Source of the DNA: Roseofilum capinflatum BLCC-M114 | GTDB lineage: Bacteria > Cyanobacteriota > Cyanobacteriia > Cyanobacteriales > Desertifilaceae | Direction of reading: 5' to 3' | Length of the DNA stretch: 64,000 nt | NCBI RefSeq assembly: GCF_030068505.1 | Contig: NZ_JAQOSO010000104.1 | Coordinates: 1 to 64,000, forward strand | Shown here: positions 17,420-26,683 of the stretch, piece by piece | Layout of the letters: every line of letters starts with the position of its first letter | Position numbering within the stretch: the stretch's first letter is position 1 | Made by a program: the position numbers and the translations under genes | Notes under the pieces: model-generated | Database searches by the model: none | What the model was told of the DNA's origin: nothing | What the model saw: the letters and a program-made list of their open reading frames with translations, nothing else

Positions 17420-18589
17420 ATGCATCACTCATCTGTACTGTTTCTCAGTAATGGCCATGGGGAAGACCTCAATGGCAGTTTAATTGTTAAGGCATTGCAA
17501 GAGTCTTATCCCCAGGTAGAGGTTGCGGCCATGCCTTTGGTGGGTGCAGGGGGGGCCTATCGCCGCTTAGGTGTGCCTATTATTGGCCCTACGCGCACCC
17601 TGCCCTCTGGGGGAATATGGTATATGAATCCCCTTTATTTGCTTAAAGACCTGTTTTCGGGTTTGATTGGCTTAACCTGGCGACAAATTCGGGCGGTGCA
17701 GCGCTATAGTCAGAAGTGTGACCTGTTGGTGGCGGTTGGGGATATTGTCCCCATTGGGTTAGCACAGTTAACGGGTCGCCCTTATCTGGCCTTTGTGGTG
17801 TCTACATCTAGTTACTATGAGGGCAAGGTTAAGTTACCATGGTTGACAGCCCAGTGTTTGCGATCGCCCCAATGCCAACACATTTATACCCGCGATGCCT
17901 TGACTGCCAGGGATTTACAGCACCAAGGATTCCCCAATACCACATTTATCGGGTGTCCCTTTATGGATACCCTCACGCCAACGGGAAAACCCTTAAATCT
18001 AGACTCGAATCAACCCATGATTGCCCTGTTACCCGGTAGTCGCCTTCCCGAAGCCTTAGAAAACTTTGCCCTACAATTGCGCTTGTGTGAACTGCTCTCA
18101 GGCCAGAAACCCCTACAATTTCAAGCGGCCTTAGTTCCCCATATTCAAGAGAGTCAAATACAAGCCCTAGCCACTCAAGAAGGCTGGCATTATACTCCCG
18201 GAAAACTCACCAAAAACCACACCATAATTCACTATCATTTTGATGCCTTTCCCGACATCCTCCACCAGTGCCATCTAGTGATTGGTATGGCAGGAACCGC
18301 CGTAGAACAAGCGGTTGGCTTGGGAAAACCCATTGTGCAAATTTCCGGTAAAGGCCCCCAATTTACCTATCGATTTGCTGAAGCTCAAATGCGACTCTTA
18401 GGGCCATCCATTACCACCGTAGGCACAGGGCCAGCAACACCAGCTATTTTAGCAGAAGCAGCCACCACCATTGTGGATATTCTCGGCGATAAGCAGTATC
18501 TAGAAACTTGTGTTAAAAATGGCCAAGAACGGATTGGCCCCATAGGAGCCTCCCAGAGATTTGCCCAGGAAATTATAGCTAATGGGTAA
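17420..18589 (+). CDS. Lipid-A-disaccharide synthase-related glycosyltransferase
   Basis: A 389-residue GT-B-type protein of the LpxB-related family found in cyanobacteria. It begins VLFLSNGHGEDLNGSLI and contains LVAVGDIVPIGLA, LLPGSRLPEALENF and a sugar-nucleotide-binding IGMAGTAVEQAVGLGKPIVQ. True LpxB joins two acylated glucosamines in lipid A synthesis; this related branch has no proven substrate. The frame is open from 17357, but the first 21 codons are heptamer-repeat sequence, so ATG 17420 (MHHSSVLFLSNGHGED) is the better start. Confidence 0.83.
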   Translation: MHHSSVLFLSNGHGEDLNGSLIVKALQESYPQVEVAAMPLVGAGGAYRRLGVPIIGPTRTLPSGGIWYMNPLYLLKDLFSGLIGLTWRQIRAVQRYSQKCDLLVAVGDIVPIGLAQLTGRPYLAFVVSTSSYYEGKVKLPWLTAQCLRSPQCQHIYTRDALTARDLQHQGFPNTTFIGCPFMDTLTPTGKPLNLDSNQPMIALLPGSRLPEALENFALQLRLCELLSGQKPLQFQAALVPHIQESQIQALATQEGWHYTPGKLTKNHTIIHYHFDAFPDILHQCHLVIGMAGTAVEQAVGLGKPIVQISGKGPQFTYRFAEAQMRLLGPSITTVGTGPATPAILAEAATTIVDILGDKQYLETCVKNGQERIGPIGASQRFAQEIIANG

Positions 18590-18631
18590 TGGGGGTCTGT
18601 TGTTCGCGTTTCGCTCCCTTCCCCAGGGGAA

Positions 18632-18648
18632 AGAAACCCGGTTTCTTC
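18632..18648. terminator. Palindrome between convergent genes, probable bidirectional terminator
   Basis: AAGAAACC and GGTTTCTT form a perfect 8-bp stem around one base, directly between the stops of the LpxB-like gene (+) and the Fic gene (-). Similar palindromes are frequent in cyanobacterial spacers. There is no clear T-run, so termination is an inference from position. Confidence 0.5.
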
Positions 18649-19605
18649 TCACTCCCTAATAGTGCGATCGATAAAATCGGTAATGTCTTGATAAAAAGTC
18701 TGCCCTTTATGTTGACTCGCCCCTGCCGTCACCAACACCCGCAAAAATCCCACTAGGGAGCGAATAGTCGCATCATAAACCAGATCAAAAAGCGGACTCA
18801 AATCATCTTGATTGTGTTGTCCATAGGCGAGAGCATCAATATAATTCTTGCGAATTTGATTATCGATCACCACAATGGGATAGCCGGCCCGGAGCAACAG
18901 TAAATTCATCAACAATCGAGCCGTGCGTCCATTGCCATCCCGGAAAGGATGGATCGACACAAAGCGATAATGTACCCTCGTCGCATATTCCACGGGATGA
19001 AGCTTTAAAGCTGAGTTGGAATTGAGCCAGAGGATAAACTCTCTCATGAGTTGAGGCAGTAAATAATGGGGAGGATAACGATAATTCGTTCCGGCTGCCA
19101 TCACATCTAGAGTGCGATAACTTCCTGCTTCATTTGGGTTTATTTTTCGCAAAATGAGAGTGTGGATTTGTTTGATTTCCCATTCATTAATTTCTGTGTT
19201 AATCTGGGCTAAGGTTTCAATATAGTCGATAGCTTCTTTATGTCCAATCACTTCTAAATGTTCATCAAGGGTCTTACCCCCAATCGTAATTCCCTGGGTT
19301 AAAACCAACTCAGTTTCGCTTTGGGTGAGGGTATTTCCTTCTATGGCATTTGAGTTATAGGTAAATTGAACATCATAGAGTTTTTTGAGTTCAGTAACGA
19401 TCGCTGGATCAAACGGTCTAAATTCATCCAACCAGGATTTGAGTTGGTTGATTTGTTCTAATTTAGCGTTCTGTTTGACCATTAAGTAGTTATAGATTAA
19501 AGCTGTTAATGAAACTCCAGGTTCTTGACTTAAAGCGATCAGTTGTTGGATAAACTTCTCGTAGAGTCGAGAAGAGGCGAGCCGTACATTGTCTTGGATC
19601 TTCAT
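18649..19605 (-). CDS. Fic-domain protein (AMP transferase) with N-terminal inhibitory motif
   Basis: A 318-residue protein with the Fic active-site loop H219-P-F-R-D-G-N-G-R227, the catalytic signature for transferring AMP from ATP to a protein hydroxyl. Upstream, S85-N-A-I-E89-G90 fits the (S/T)xxxE(G/N) inhibitory helix of class II Fic proteins, so the enzyme should be auto-inhibited until relieved. The C-terminal 80 residues are helical with no clear DNA-binding motif. A 68-residue gene lies upstream on the same strand. The target is unknown. Confidence 0.87.
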   Translation of the reverse strand: MKIQDNVRLASSRLYEKFIQQLIALSQEPGVSLTALIYNYLMVKQNAKLEQINQLKSWLDEFRPFDPAIVTELKKLYDVQFTYNSNAIEGNTLTQSETELVLTQGITIGGKTLDEHLEVIGHKEAIDYIETLAQINTEINEWEIKQIHTLILRKINPNEAGSYRTLDVMAAGTNYRYPPHYLLPQLMREFILWLNSNSALKLHPVEYATRVHYRFVSIHPFRDGNGRTARLLMNLLLLRAGYPIVVIDNQIRKNYIDALAYGQHNQDDLSPLFDLVYDATIRSLVGFLRVLVTAGASQHKGQTFYQDITDFIDRTIRE

Positions 19606-19656
19606 CCCTGACTCCCTGCTAACAGCGTTTTTCCCAGCTATGCGATACTCAGTTGT

Positions 19657-19713
19657 GCCCCCCTGACCCCTTCTCCTGTGGGAGAGGGATATAGGGAGAG
19701 GGCCAGATCTTTC
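19657..19713. repeat. Dispersed GGGAGAGGG palindromic repeat, inverted copy
   Basis: It contains CCCCTTCTCC and TGGGAGAGGGATATAGGGAGAG, matching the reverse complement of the spacer repeat at about 35107-35174. It lies between the Fic gene and the small gene at 19729. Confidence 0.7.
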
Positions 19714-19728
19714 GATACTAGCGAATGG

Positions 19729-19935
19729 CTAAAATACCTGATCCTCGATACCTTTCCACCATTGGCCGAGTTTCATTAAATCTTCGTGAATTTCGGTTAA
19801 TTGCTCCATGTATTCTTCCGGTTCTAGTTCATGCCGACGCTCTTGTAGCTTTTGTAGCCTTAGCTGAACCAGTAACCAAGGTTTAGAGATGCCATCGGTA
19901 GCTTCAATATAGTGGGCTAAAGCTTGACTATTCAC
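19729..19935 (-). CDS. Hypothetical protein, 68 residues
   Basis: A small, acidic, helical protein (for example LQERRHELEPEEYMEQLTEIHEDLMK) with no motif I recognise. It lies 123 bp upstream of the Fic gene on the same strand, separated by a dispersed repeat. A small partner next to a Fic gene could be an antitoxin, but nothing here resembles known Fic antitoxins, which carry the inhibitory motif themselves, and this Fic protein already has one. Confidence 0.5.
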   Translation of the reverse strand: MNSQALAHYIEATDGISKPWLLVQLRLQKLQERRHELEPEEYMEQLTEIHEDLMKLGQWWKGIEDQVF

Positions 19936-20267
19936 GATCGCACACTCCTCAACGATAAAAGAATTGCCCTATAGTATAATATCAAATCTAAAACAGAATG
20001 CTACATAGGAGCTAGATCGATCCAATGATTAATCATGCTATGTCCTGATGGGGGAACAAAACTTGGTACGATGAATGCGGCACAACCTGGTTTTATCTCC
20101 CCACTGAAAGCCTTACAGCAATTTTCGCTGTTATGAGAGTGAGAGACGCTTCCTACCACAGGTTAGCAGACCAGGCCAGACCTTATCAATGGGCACTGCT
20201 AAGGGAAAACCCTTTTCCCTTCTCCCCATTACCGATTACCTAGTTACCGCGCGAAGCGCCTTATCCT
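19936..20267. other. Intergenic spacer upstream of sat
   Basis: A 332-bp stretch between divergently oriented genes. It should contain the promoters of the 68-residue gene and of sat. I see only very short frames, a purine-poor ACCCTTTTCCCTTCTCCCC tract near 20210-20225 and the sequence CGCGAAGCGCC near 20248. No convincing riboswitch or RNA fold was found by eye. Confidence 0.45.
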
Positions 20268-21440
20268 ATGACTATACATCCTGACGGCATTCCTCCCCAT
20301 GGGGGTCAACTGATTAACCGAGTGGTTACCCCAGAAGAAAAGCAAGAATATTTACAAAAAGCGGACACTCTTCCCAGGGTACAACTCGACGATCGCGCCT
20401 TTTCTGACTTGGCCTTAATTGCCATTGGTGGATTTAGCCCCCTAACCGGTTTTATGGAACAAAAAGACTATGAAACCGTAGTGACCGACATGCGCCTAGC
20501 CAATGGACTCCCCTGGTCTATTCCCATCACTCTATCGGTCAGCAAAGAAGTGGCTGATCCTTTACAAGAAGGATCTTGGGTGCGTTTAGATGACCCTTCC
20601 GGCCGATTTGTGGGCATTTTAGAATTAACCCAGAAATATCAATATAACAAAACCCATGAAGCCCAAAATGTTTATCGTACAGACGACGAAAAACATCCAG
20701 GGGTAAAAGTGGTTTACGAACAGGGAGAAGTCAATTTAGCTGGGCCCATTTGGCTCTTGCAACGAGACCCCCATCCCCTGTTCCCCAACTATCAAATTGA
20801 CCCGGCAGACACGCGGGCAGCATTTAAGGAAAAAGGCTGGAAAACGGTTGTGGGTTTCCAAACCCGTAACCCGGTTCATCGGGCCCATGAATATATTCAA
20901 AAATGTGCCATGGAAACCGTTGATGGTCTCCTGCTCCATCCCCTGGTGGGAGCAACTAAGAGCGATGATATTCCGGCGGATGTGCGGATGCGGTGCTATG
21001 AAATTATTCTAGAAAACTATTATCCTCAAGACCGGGTGATGTTGGCAATTAATCCGGCAGCTATGCGCTACGCTGGCCCTAGAGAAGCGATTTTCCATGC
21101 TCTTTTGCGGAAAAATTATGGCTGCACTCACTTTATTGTCGGCCGCGATCATGCCGGAGTTGGGGACTATTATGGAACCTATGATGCCCAATATATTTTT
21201 GATGAGTTTGAACCGTCAGAGTTGGGCATTGTGCCGATGAAATTTGAACATGCCTTTTACTGCAAGTTAACCGGAGGCATGGCGACGGCGAAAACGAGTC
21301 CCAGTAAGCCGGAAGACCGGATTCATTTATCGGGAACGAAAGTGCGGGCCATGTTGCGCTCTGGTCAACTCCCACCCCCAGAGTTTTCTCGCCCAGAAGT
21401 GGCGGCTGAGTTAGCTAAAGCGATGCAGTCCCAGCAATAG
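20268..21440 (+). CDS. sat: ATP sulfurylase (sulfate adenylyltransferase)
   Basis: A 390-residue enzyme of the monomeric Sat/PAPS-synthase-like type. It converts sulfate and ATP to adenosine phosphosulfate, the first step of sulfate assimilation. The nucleotide-binding motif Q198-T-R-N-P-V-H-R-A-H and the later [12 protein letters not shown] are intact, as is [15 protein letters not shown] at the C-terminal end. There is no fused APS kinase domain. It is a single gene; sir, 13.6 kb away, and two cysK genes belong to the same pathway. Confidence 0.95.
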   Translation: MTIHPDGIPPHGGQLINRVVTPEEKQEYLQKADTLPRVQLDDRAFSDLALIAIGGFSPLTGFMEQKDYETVVTDMRLANGLPWSIPITLSVSKEVADPLQEGSWVRLDDPSGRFVGILELTQKYQYNKTHEAQNVYRTDDEKHPGVKVVYEQGEVNLAGPIWLLQRDPHPLFPNYQIDPADTRAAFKEKGWKTVVGFQTRNPVHRAHEYIQKCAMETVDGLLLHPLVGATKSDDIPADVRMRCYEIILENYYPQDRVMLAINPAAMRYAGPREAIFHALLRKNYGCTHFIVGRDHAGVGDYYGTYDAQYIFDEFEPSELGIVPMKFEHAFYCKLTGGMATAKTSPSKPEDRIHLSGTKVRAMLRSGQLPPPEFSRPEVAAELAKAMQSQQ

Positions 21441-21457
21441 GGTTAAAGTCAGTTGTA

Positions 21458-21476
21458 GGGTGGGCAATGCTCACCC
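21458..21476 (+). terminator. Hairpin after sat
   Basis: GGGTGGGC (21458-21465) and GCTCACCC (21469-21476) form an 8-bp stem with one G-U pair and a three-base loop, 18 bp after the sat stop. No T-run follows directly, so this could be a repeat-derived hairpin acting as a terminator. Confidence 0.5.
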
Positions 21477-21549
21477 GACTAGACCAGCAAGCTTAAAAAG
21501 GACTAAAAAGCTGATAGGCTGATAGCGGAGAGCGCAGAGCTGATGGCAG

Positions 21550-23880
21550 ATGATGAAGCGGCGGGAATTTCTACAGCAGGCAGGGTTAGCCTTAGCCACA
21601 TTAGGCATAAGTGAAGCGAGTTTATGGCAGATGAGCGATCGCACTCTGGCGGCGATCGCCAAACCAACGTCTCGGAAGTTGGCCCTTTTGGTGGGCATTA
21701 ATCAATATCCCCTGAAAGAGAATCTTAAATTACAAGGATGCGTAACCGATGTGGAACTGCAACGGGAACTGTTAATCCATCGCCTGGGATTTAGTTCCCG
21801 CGATGTGTTAACCCTCACCAATGAACAAGCTACCCGTGAAAAAATTGAATCCGCCTTTATCAATCATCTGATTTCCCAAGCGGGGCCCGATGATGTGGTG
21901 GTCTTCCACTTTAGCGGTTATGGTCGCTGCGTACAGACTCGAGAGAGTCCAGTAGAGCTACAAAGTAGCTTAGTCCCCATTGATGGCAATGCCCTAGAAG
22001 CCTCTGGAGGGCCAATTAACGATCTCCTAGAATCTACCCTACAACTGTTGCTCAAATCCCTGAAAACCTCTCAAGTGGTGACGATTCTTGATACTAGCTA
22101 TGCAACCCTGGATCGGCAACAGGTGGGGGTCTTACGGGGGCGCTCTTATCCAAGTGGGAAACCGAGTTGGGAAAGTAGCGCCATTCAACTGACCCCAGAG
22201 GTGCAAGCGCTGCAAGATGAACTGCGAAACAATCTGAAAGCGGATGCGGAACAATTGCGGGTTCAGCGTCGGTTTGGCCAATTACCTGGGGTGGTCATTT
22301 CTGCTGCTATGCCCATTCAACGCCCCATCGAACAAGGAGTCACCCCTGCACCGAGTCAAGTGCGGGGGCAACAGGCTTTTGAGAGTCAATGGCGTGGCTT
22401 TAGTGCCGGATTATTAACCTATGGCTTAACTCAAAATCTCTGGTTAGCAACTCCTGGAACTCGTTTACCGGTGAGTTTAGCGACGGTCTCTAATCAGGTG
22501 CAACAACTGGCCGGCGATCGCGAACAACCCCGGCTCAGTGGGAGCAAGAGTCAGGAACCGAGCCAAACCATTAGCCAATGGCAACCCCTGGATCGGGAGG
22601 GGGCAGACGGGACAATCGAGGCGATCGCCGAAGATGGCAAAACCTTAACCCTATGGCTGGGAGGACTCTATCCGCAAGTTCTGAATAACTATCAACCCCA
22701 TGGTTTGTTTCAGATCGTCCCCAGTCCAGACTCTGAATCTGACTCAAACGCAAACGGCCGAATTCAACTGCGCTCCATTGAAGGTTTAAAAGCTAAAGCG
22801 GTTACTATTGCTAACACAGAAAACCCACCGCACCCCCAAAAGGGGGCCCTCATCCAAGAAACGGTACGTTTTCTCTCCCGTTCTATCAACTTAGTCGTGG
22901 GTATTTGCGAGGATTTAGAACGGATTGAACGGGTGGATGCCACCAGTGCCTTTTCTGCTATTCCCAATGTGTCTACCGTGGTGTTAGGGGAATCAAGTCA
23001 AGCGGTCAATTGTGTATTTAGTCAAGTGAAGCATTCCGATCTATCAGAAGGGGCCAATCTACACAACAGCTATGGCCTCTTTTCCCCTGGCTTAGACTTG
23101 ATTCCCCAGACTCTGGGAGAAAAGGATGAAGCGGTGAAAACAGCCGTTCGTCGGTTAACGCCTACCCTGGATATTCTCTGGGGTATGAAACTGCTACAGT
23201 TAACGCTCAATCAAGGATCGTCCTATTTGGCGGTGCGGGCAACCTTAGAGAAACTGAACCCCGAACGGCAACTGCTGGCTAGACAGGAACCGCCGCGATC
23301 GCCTCTGCCGCGAACTTCGACAGCTAAACTGCCCTCTTTGTTGAATCTAGAGATTGGCACTCAAATTGGTTATCGTCTCCATAACCAAGAAGATCGGCCG
23401 GTATACGTGCTGTTGTTGGGTTGGGATCATTCTGGGATGTTAAAGATCTTTCAACCGTCTAAGGTCTCGATCTCTCCTAAAAGTGCGACTCCTAGCTCTG
23501 GGGACAAAACTGAACCTGAGTTGGCCATGGAGAATCAACAGTTGGTGATTCCTCCAGGTGAAAGTATTGTATTGCCAGAGGCGATCGCCCCCGTAGAATG
23601 GACAGTATGCTGTGGGCAAGGATTAGCCCAAACTCAAGTGATCTTTAGTGTGGCTCCCTTTACTCAAACCGCTAAGGTCTTGAAGTTAGCAGAGGCTTCG
23701 GCAGGAGCTAAAAGTTTATCGGGAACAGTGAAAAACCCCGGAGCGACGGCCAAAGCAGTTTTAGAGGATTTACATCAGGCCAGTCGTGCAGAAATTGAGC
23801 CAGAATGGAGCAAACCAGATAGTTATGCCTTGTCCGTTAAGGCTTGGTGTTCATTAAGCTTTATTTACCGCGTAGTCTAG
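21550..23880 (+). CDS. Caspase-fold protein (pseudo-orthocaspase) with C-terminal DUF4384-like domain
   Basis: A 776-residue exported protein. Residues 1-37 carry a twin-arginine-like signal (MMKRREFLQQAG). Residues 42-330 are a C14 caspase domain, starting KLALLVGINQYP. The two catalytic positions are both changed: the histidine motif reads H-F-S-G-Y124-G and the cysteine motif reads D-T-S183-Y, so His-Cys is Tyr-Ser. Proteolysis is therefore not expected. The C-terminal third (about 590-700) has IGYRLHNQEDRPVYVLLLGWD, matching DUF4384. The TPR-protein gene follows about 100 bp downstream and is a likely partner. A second ATG at codon 2 is equally possible. Confidence 0.87.
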   Translation: MMKRREFLQQAGLALATLGISEASLWQMSDRTLAAIAKPTSRKLALLVGINQYPLKENLKLQGCVTDVELQRELLIHRLGFSSRDVLTLTNEQATREKIESAFINHLISQAGPDDVVVFHFSGYGRCVQTRESPVELQSSLVPIDGNALEASGGPINDLLESTLQLLLKSLKTSQVVTILDTSYATLDRQQVGVLRGRSYPSGKPSWESSAIQLTPEVQALQDELRNNLKADAEQLRVQRRFGQLPGVVISAAMPIQRPIEQGVTPAPSQVRGQQAFESQWRGFSAGLLTYGLTQNLWLATPGTRLPVSLATVSNQVQQLAGDREQPRLSGSKSQEPSQTISQWQPLDREGADGTIEAIAEDGKTLTLWLGGLYPQVLNNYQPHGLFQIVPSPDSESDSNANGRIQLRSIEGLKAKAVTIANTENPPHPQKGALIQETVRFLSRSINLVVGICEDLERIERVDATSAFSAIPNVSTVVLGESSQAVNCVFSQVKHSDLSEGANLHNSYGLFSPGLDLIPQTLGEKDEAVKTAVRRLTPTLDILWGMKLLQLTLNQGSSYLAVRATLEKLNPERQLLARQEPPRSPLPRTSTAKLPSLLNLEIGTQIGYRLHNQEDRPVYVLLLGWDHSGMLKIFQPSKVSISPKSATPSSGDKTEPELAMENQQLVIPPGESIVLPEAIAPVEWTVCCGQGLAQTQVIFSVAPFTQTAKVLKLAEASAGAKSLSGTVKNPGATAKAVLEDLHQASRAEIEPEWSKPDSYALSVKAWCSLSFIYRVV

Positions 23881-23980
23881 AAATGTGTGCAAATGCACTC
23901 GTCAATTAAACTGAAAATGGGATAATTTGGAGACATCTTGCAGGTTTTGCACTCATTGGCACTCATTGGCACTCAATCGT

Positions 23981-25690
23981 ATGATGAATAATCAGATGGC
24001 ATTGATCCTCTCTACCCTGATGTGGTCTACGGGAGGACTGGGAAATATGGTAGGGGTTGAACCTTCAGCCGCTCAAGGGATGGTCACCGAGCAGAGTCGA
24101 GGGAGAGAAACCCGACAAGAAGAACAGCTCATCGCTCAAGGGGGAAGATTAGATTCTGAGGTGCGAGAGGCGATCGCGGATGAGGTGGAAGCCACGTTTT
24201 TTAGTACCCTGGTGTCGATGAATGCCCTGTTTGTGGCCTTTTTAGCTTTGTTTTTTGCGTTGGTCACCATTGGATTTTGGCTACAGCTACAACGATTAAG
24301 ACAACAAACCGAACTGCACAAACAAGAGTTAGCGAGTTTTCAACAGGATGCTGTGTCGTCTATTAAACAAACAATCGGCTCTGCGGAAACGGTGTTAGAG
24401 GCGATTTCGGAGAAGGAATTATTAGCCGAACAACAAATTAATCAAGCCAAATCAGAAGCGGTCTCTGAATTAAAAGGAATTGCGGCTGAGACAGAAAAAG
24501 CCAAGAATGAAGTCTATCAGAAATTGGCAGAGGTTTTGCCCCGTTTAACTCAAGCGGCGAATGCAGTGCAAAATGGCAACAGCCAGACGAATGGCAGCAA
24601 TGGTGAGAATGGAGCTAATGGTACAAATGGCGTACAACCTCCCCCTCCGCCGTCCTATTCTAAGGCGGCTAATGAGTATCTCAGGCAAGGGGATACACAA
24701 TTTTTGCAAGGTCGGTATCATGAGGCCATTACCCTTTACGATCAGGCGATCGCCCATCAAACCCATTTTCCCGAAGCCTGGAATAACCGGGGCGGTGCAT
24801 TAGCGAAACTCGGCCGCCATCAAGAGGCGATCGCTTCCTACGATCAGGCCTTAAAGTTACGGGAAAATTTCCCGGAAGCGTGGAATAATCGCGGCGGAAC
24901 CCTGGCCAAATTACAAAACTATGAACAATCTTTAGAATCTTATCAAAAAGCGGTTAGTTATAAACAATCTGACCCCCTGATTTGGATGAATTTAGCGAAT
25001 GTCTTGGTGAAACTTCAGCGCTATGAAGAAGCTGTATCTGCCTATGATAAAGCGATTCAATATCGCGCCGACGATCCCTTGCTCTGGCAACAGCGCGGTA
25101 ATTCTTTGGCCCAACTGCGGCGCTATGAACCGGCTTTAGATTCCTATAATCAGGTTCTCGGTTTACAAGGGAATAATCCGGAAGTCTGGTATGCCAAAGG
25201 GTATGTGTTGTATGAATTGCAACGGTATGAAGAGGCCCTCAAAGCCTACGATCGGGCGATCGAATTAGAAGAGAATAAAGCGGATTATTGGAATAACCGG
25301 GGTAACGCTCTAGAAAAATTAGAGCGCTTTGAAGAGGCGATTTCTTCCTACGAACAAGCCCTACGGCTGCAACCGGATAAATATGAAGCTTGGGATAACC
25401 GGGGATATACTCTCGGCAAACTGAAACGCTATAAAGAAGCTCTATCGAGTCTGGATGAAGCCCTCAAATGCAAACCCGATCATGCCAACGCCCATTACAA
25501 TAAAGCCTATTGTTATGCCTTGATGGGGGATCAAAAGTCGTCTCTGATTAGTTTGCATCGTGCCATTAAAATTAATCCCATGTATCGGGAATTGGCTCAA
25601 AATGATGCGGATTTAGAATCGGTTCGCAATCATCAAGTGTTTAAGCGGATCATGGCTGGAGAGTTAAAAGTCGCTACTCCTGCGTCTTAG
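23981..25690 (+). CDS. Membrane-anchored tetratricopeptide-repeat protein
   Basis: A 569-residue protein. It has an N-terminal signal-like stretch, one strong membrane segment (in codons about 75-100, NALFVAFLALFFALVTIGFW), a coiled coil, a low-complexity NGxNG and PPPPP linker, then about nine TPRs (repeated AWNNRGGALAKLGR-like units) to the C-terminus. TPRs mediate protein contacts. The frame is open from a TTG at 23927, but that leader is translated from a tandem CACTCATTGG repeat, so ATG 23981 is preferred. It probably forms an operon with the pseudo-caspase upstream. Confidence 0.85.
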   Translation: MMNNQMALILSTLMWSTGGLGNMVGVEPSAAQGMVTEQSRGRETRQEEQLIAQGGRLDSEVREAIADEVEATFFSTLVSMNALFVAFLALFFALVTIGFWLQLQRLRQQTELHKQELASFQQDAVSSIKQTIGSAETVLEAISEKELLAEQQINQAKSEAVSELKGIAAETEKAKNEVYQKLAEVLPRLTQAANAVQNGNSQTNGSNGENGANGTNGVQPPPPPSYSKAANEYLRQGDTQFLQGRYHEAITLYDQAIAHQTHFPEAWNNRGGALAKLGRHQEAIASYDQALKLRENFPEAWNNRGGTLAKLQNYEQSLESYQKAVSYKQSDPLIWMNLANVLVKLQRYEEAVSAYDKAIQYRADDPLLWQQRGNSLAQLRRYEPALDSYNQVLGLQGNNPEVWYAKGYVLYELQRYEEALKAYDRAIELEENKADYWNNRGNALEKLERFEEAISSYEQALRLQPDKYEAWDNRGYTLGKLKRYKEALSSLDEALKCKPDHANAHYNKAYCYALMGDQKSSLISLHRAIKINPMYRELAQNDADLESVRNHQVFKRIMAGELKVATPAS

Positions 25691-25708
25691 AAGAGGAGAG
25701 GAGGAACC

Positions 25709-25738
25709 GGGGAAGAGGGTAAAGGTTACCCGTTCCCC
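25709..25738. terminator. Strong hairpin between convergent genes
   Basis: Nested arms GGGGAA..TTCCCC and GGGTAA..TTACCC form a near-continuous 12-bp stem with an AGG loop, between the stops of the TPR gene (+) and exbD (-). It is well placed to end transcription from both sides. Confidence 0.7.
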
Positions 25739-25739
25739 A

Positions 25740-25773
25740 TTGTTAATTGTTAATTGTTAATTGTTAATTGTTA
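25740..25773. repeat. Heptamer tandem repeat (TTGTTAA)
   Basis: Four or more TTGTTAA units. The repeat runs into the 3' end of the exbD-like gene, so its last residues (LTINN) are encoded by repeat sequence. Confidence 0.85.
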
Positions 25774-26200
25774 AGGGTTCCGTGGCGATCGCCAAACGCA
25801 CCCCTGGAATTTGTCGGAGTGTATCCATAACTTGGATCACCCGTCCATGGGCGATCGCCTCATCCGCTTTTAAGACGACTAACTGGGATGAATTCTCTTG
25901 CATCACCTGAATGATTTCCGCTTCGAGTTGCTCTAAAGGAATCATGGTTTCGTTGAGAGCAATATTTCCGTCGGCATCAATCGATATGGTAATCCGCTCC
26001 TGCTGCTGAACTTCTCCGGTTCCTGCTTGGGGCAAATTAACCGGTAATCCCTCATTTCGAGTTAAAAACAACGTCCCAATCATGAAAAACGTCAAAATCG
26101 AGAAGATCACATCAATCATCGGCAAGATGTTGATTTGAGGCGGTAGATCGGGATCGTCATCAACTAAACGCATGGGACGAGAGTCTAGGTAAATTGCCAA
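25757..26200 (-). CDS. exbD: ExbD/TolR-family biopolymer transport protein
   Basis: A 147-residue protein with one N-terminal membrane helix, NILPMIDVIFSILTFFMIG, carrying the proton-path aspartate D30. The periplasmic domain ends VRLAIATEP. ExbD works with ExbB to couple the proton gradient to TonB-dependent outer-membrane transport. No exbB or tonB lies next to it, so its partner must be elsewhere. The C-terminal residues fall in a heptamer repeat. Confidence 0.85.
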   Translation of the reverse strand: MAIYLDSRPMRLVDDDPDLPPQINILPMIDVIFSILTFFMIGTLFLTRNEGLPVNLPQAGTGEVQQQERITISIDADGNIALNETMIPLEQLEAEIIQVMQENSSQLVVLKADEAIAHGRVIQVMDTLRQIPGVRLAIATEPLTINN

Positions 26201-26245
26201 CCCTAGTGTATCTCATGCCCTTCAGACTAGGGAAGCGCATCGGGT

Positions 26246-26461
26246 TTAGGCGATCGTTTTCACCCATCCACGCTTAATGGCATGACGAAGACGACTGATC
26301 ATATCGATTTCTTCCGCCTCAAGTCTAGAGGAGGAAATCGAGGATTCTAAGCGATGATACTCATCCGAACTAATGAAACCTGTGCTATAGATTCTAGAGA
26401 ACTTTTCTATTAAATCTTCTTCAGCCAATAGGCTTAGGCTAGATGAATCGAATGTATTCAT
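26246..26461 (-). CDS. Hypothetical protein, 71 residues
   Basis: A small, acidic/serine-rich protein ending in a basic stretch (SRLRHAIKRGWVKTIA). The frame is open back to 26488, but ATG 26461 has AGGAG eight bases upstream (26470-26474) and is the better start. I recognise no domain. It lies 45 bp upstream of exbD on the same strand. Confidence 0.55.
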   Translation of the reverse strand: MNTFDSSSLSLLAEEDLIEKFSRIYSTGFISSDEYHRLESSISSSRLEAEEIDMISRLRHAIKRGWVKTIA

Positions 26462-26683
26462 GATTCTCTCTCCTGAGAACTTCTCCATTGAAATCTAACA
26501 TGAGGATCAGACTTTTTGGGGCTGTTTAAGCAAGTTTTAATGAACGTGAAACCTATGAAGGCTCTAAATTTTAATATTGTTGATATACTGTGATTTTTCT
26601 TAGTAATTCTTGCCCATTCGCAGGTAATTAAGACAGAAAAGTTAATATTTCTTCATCAATGGGAGAAGCGATCGCGATTCAGT

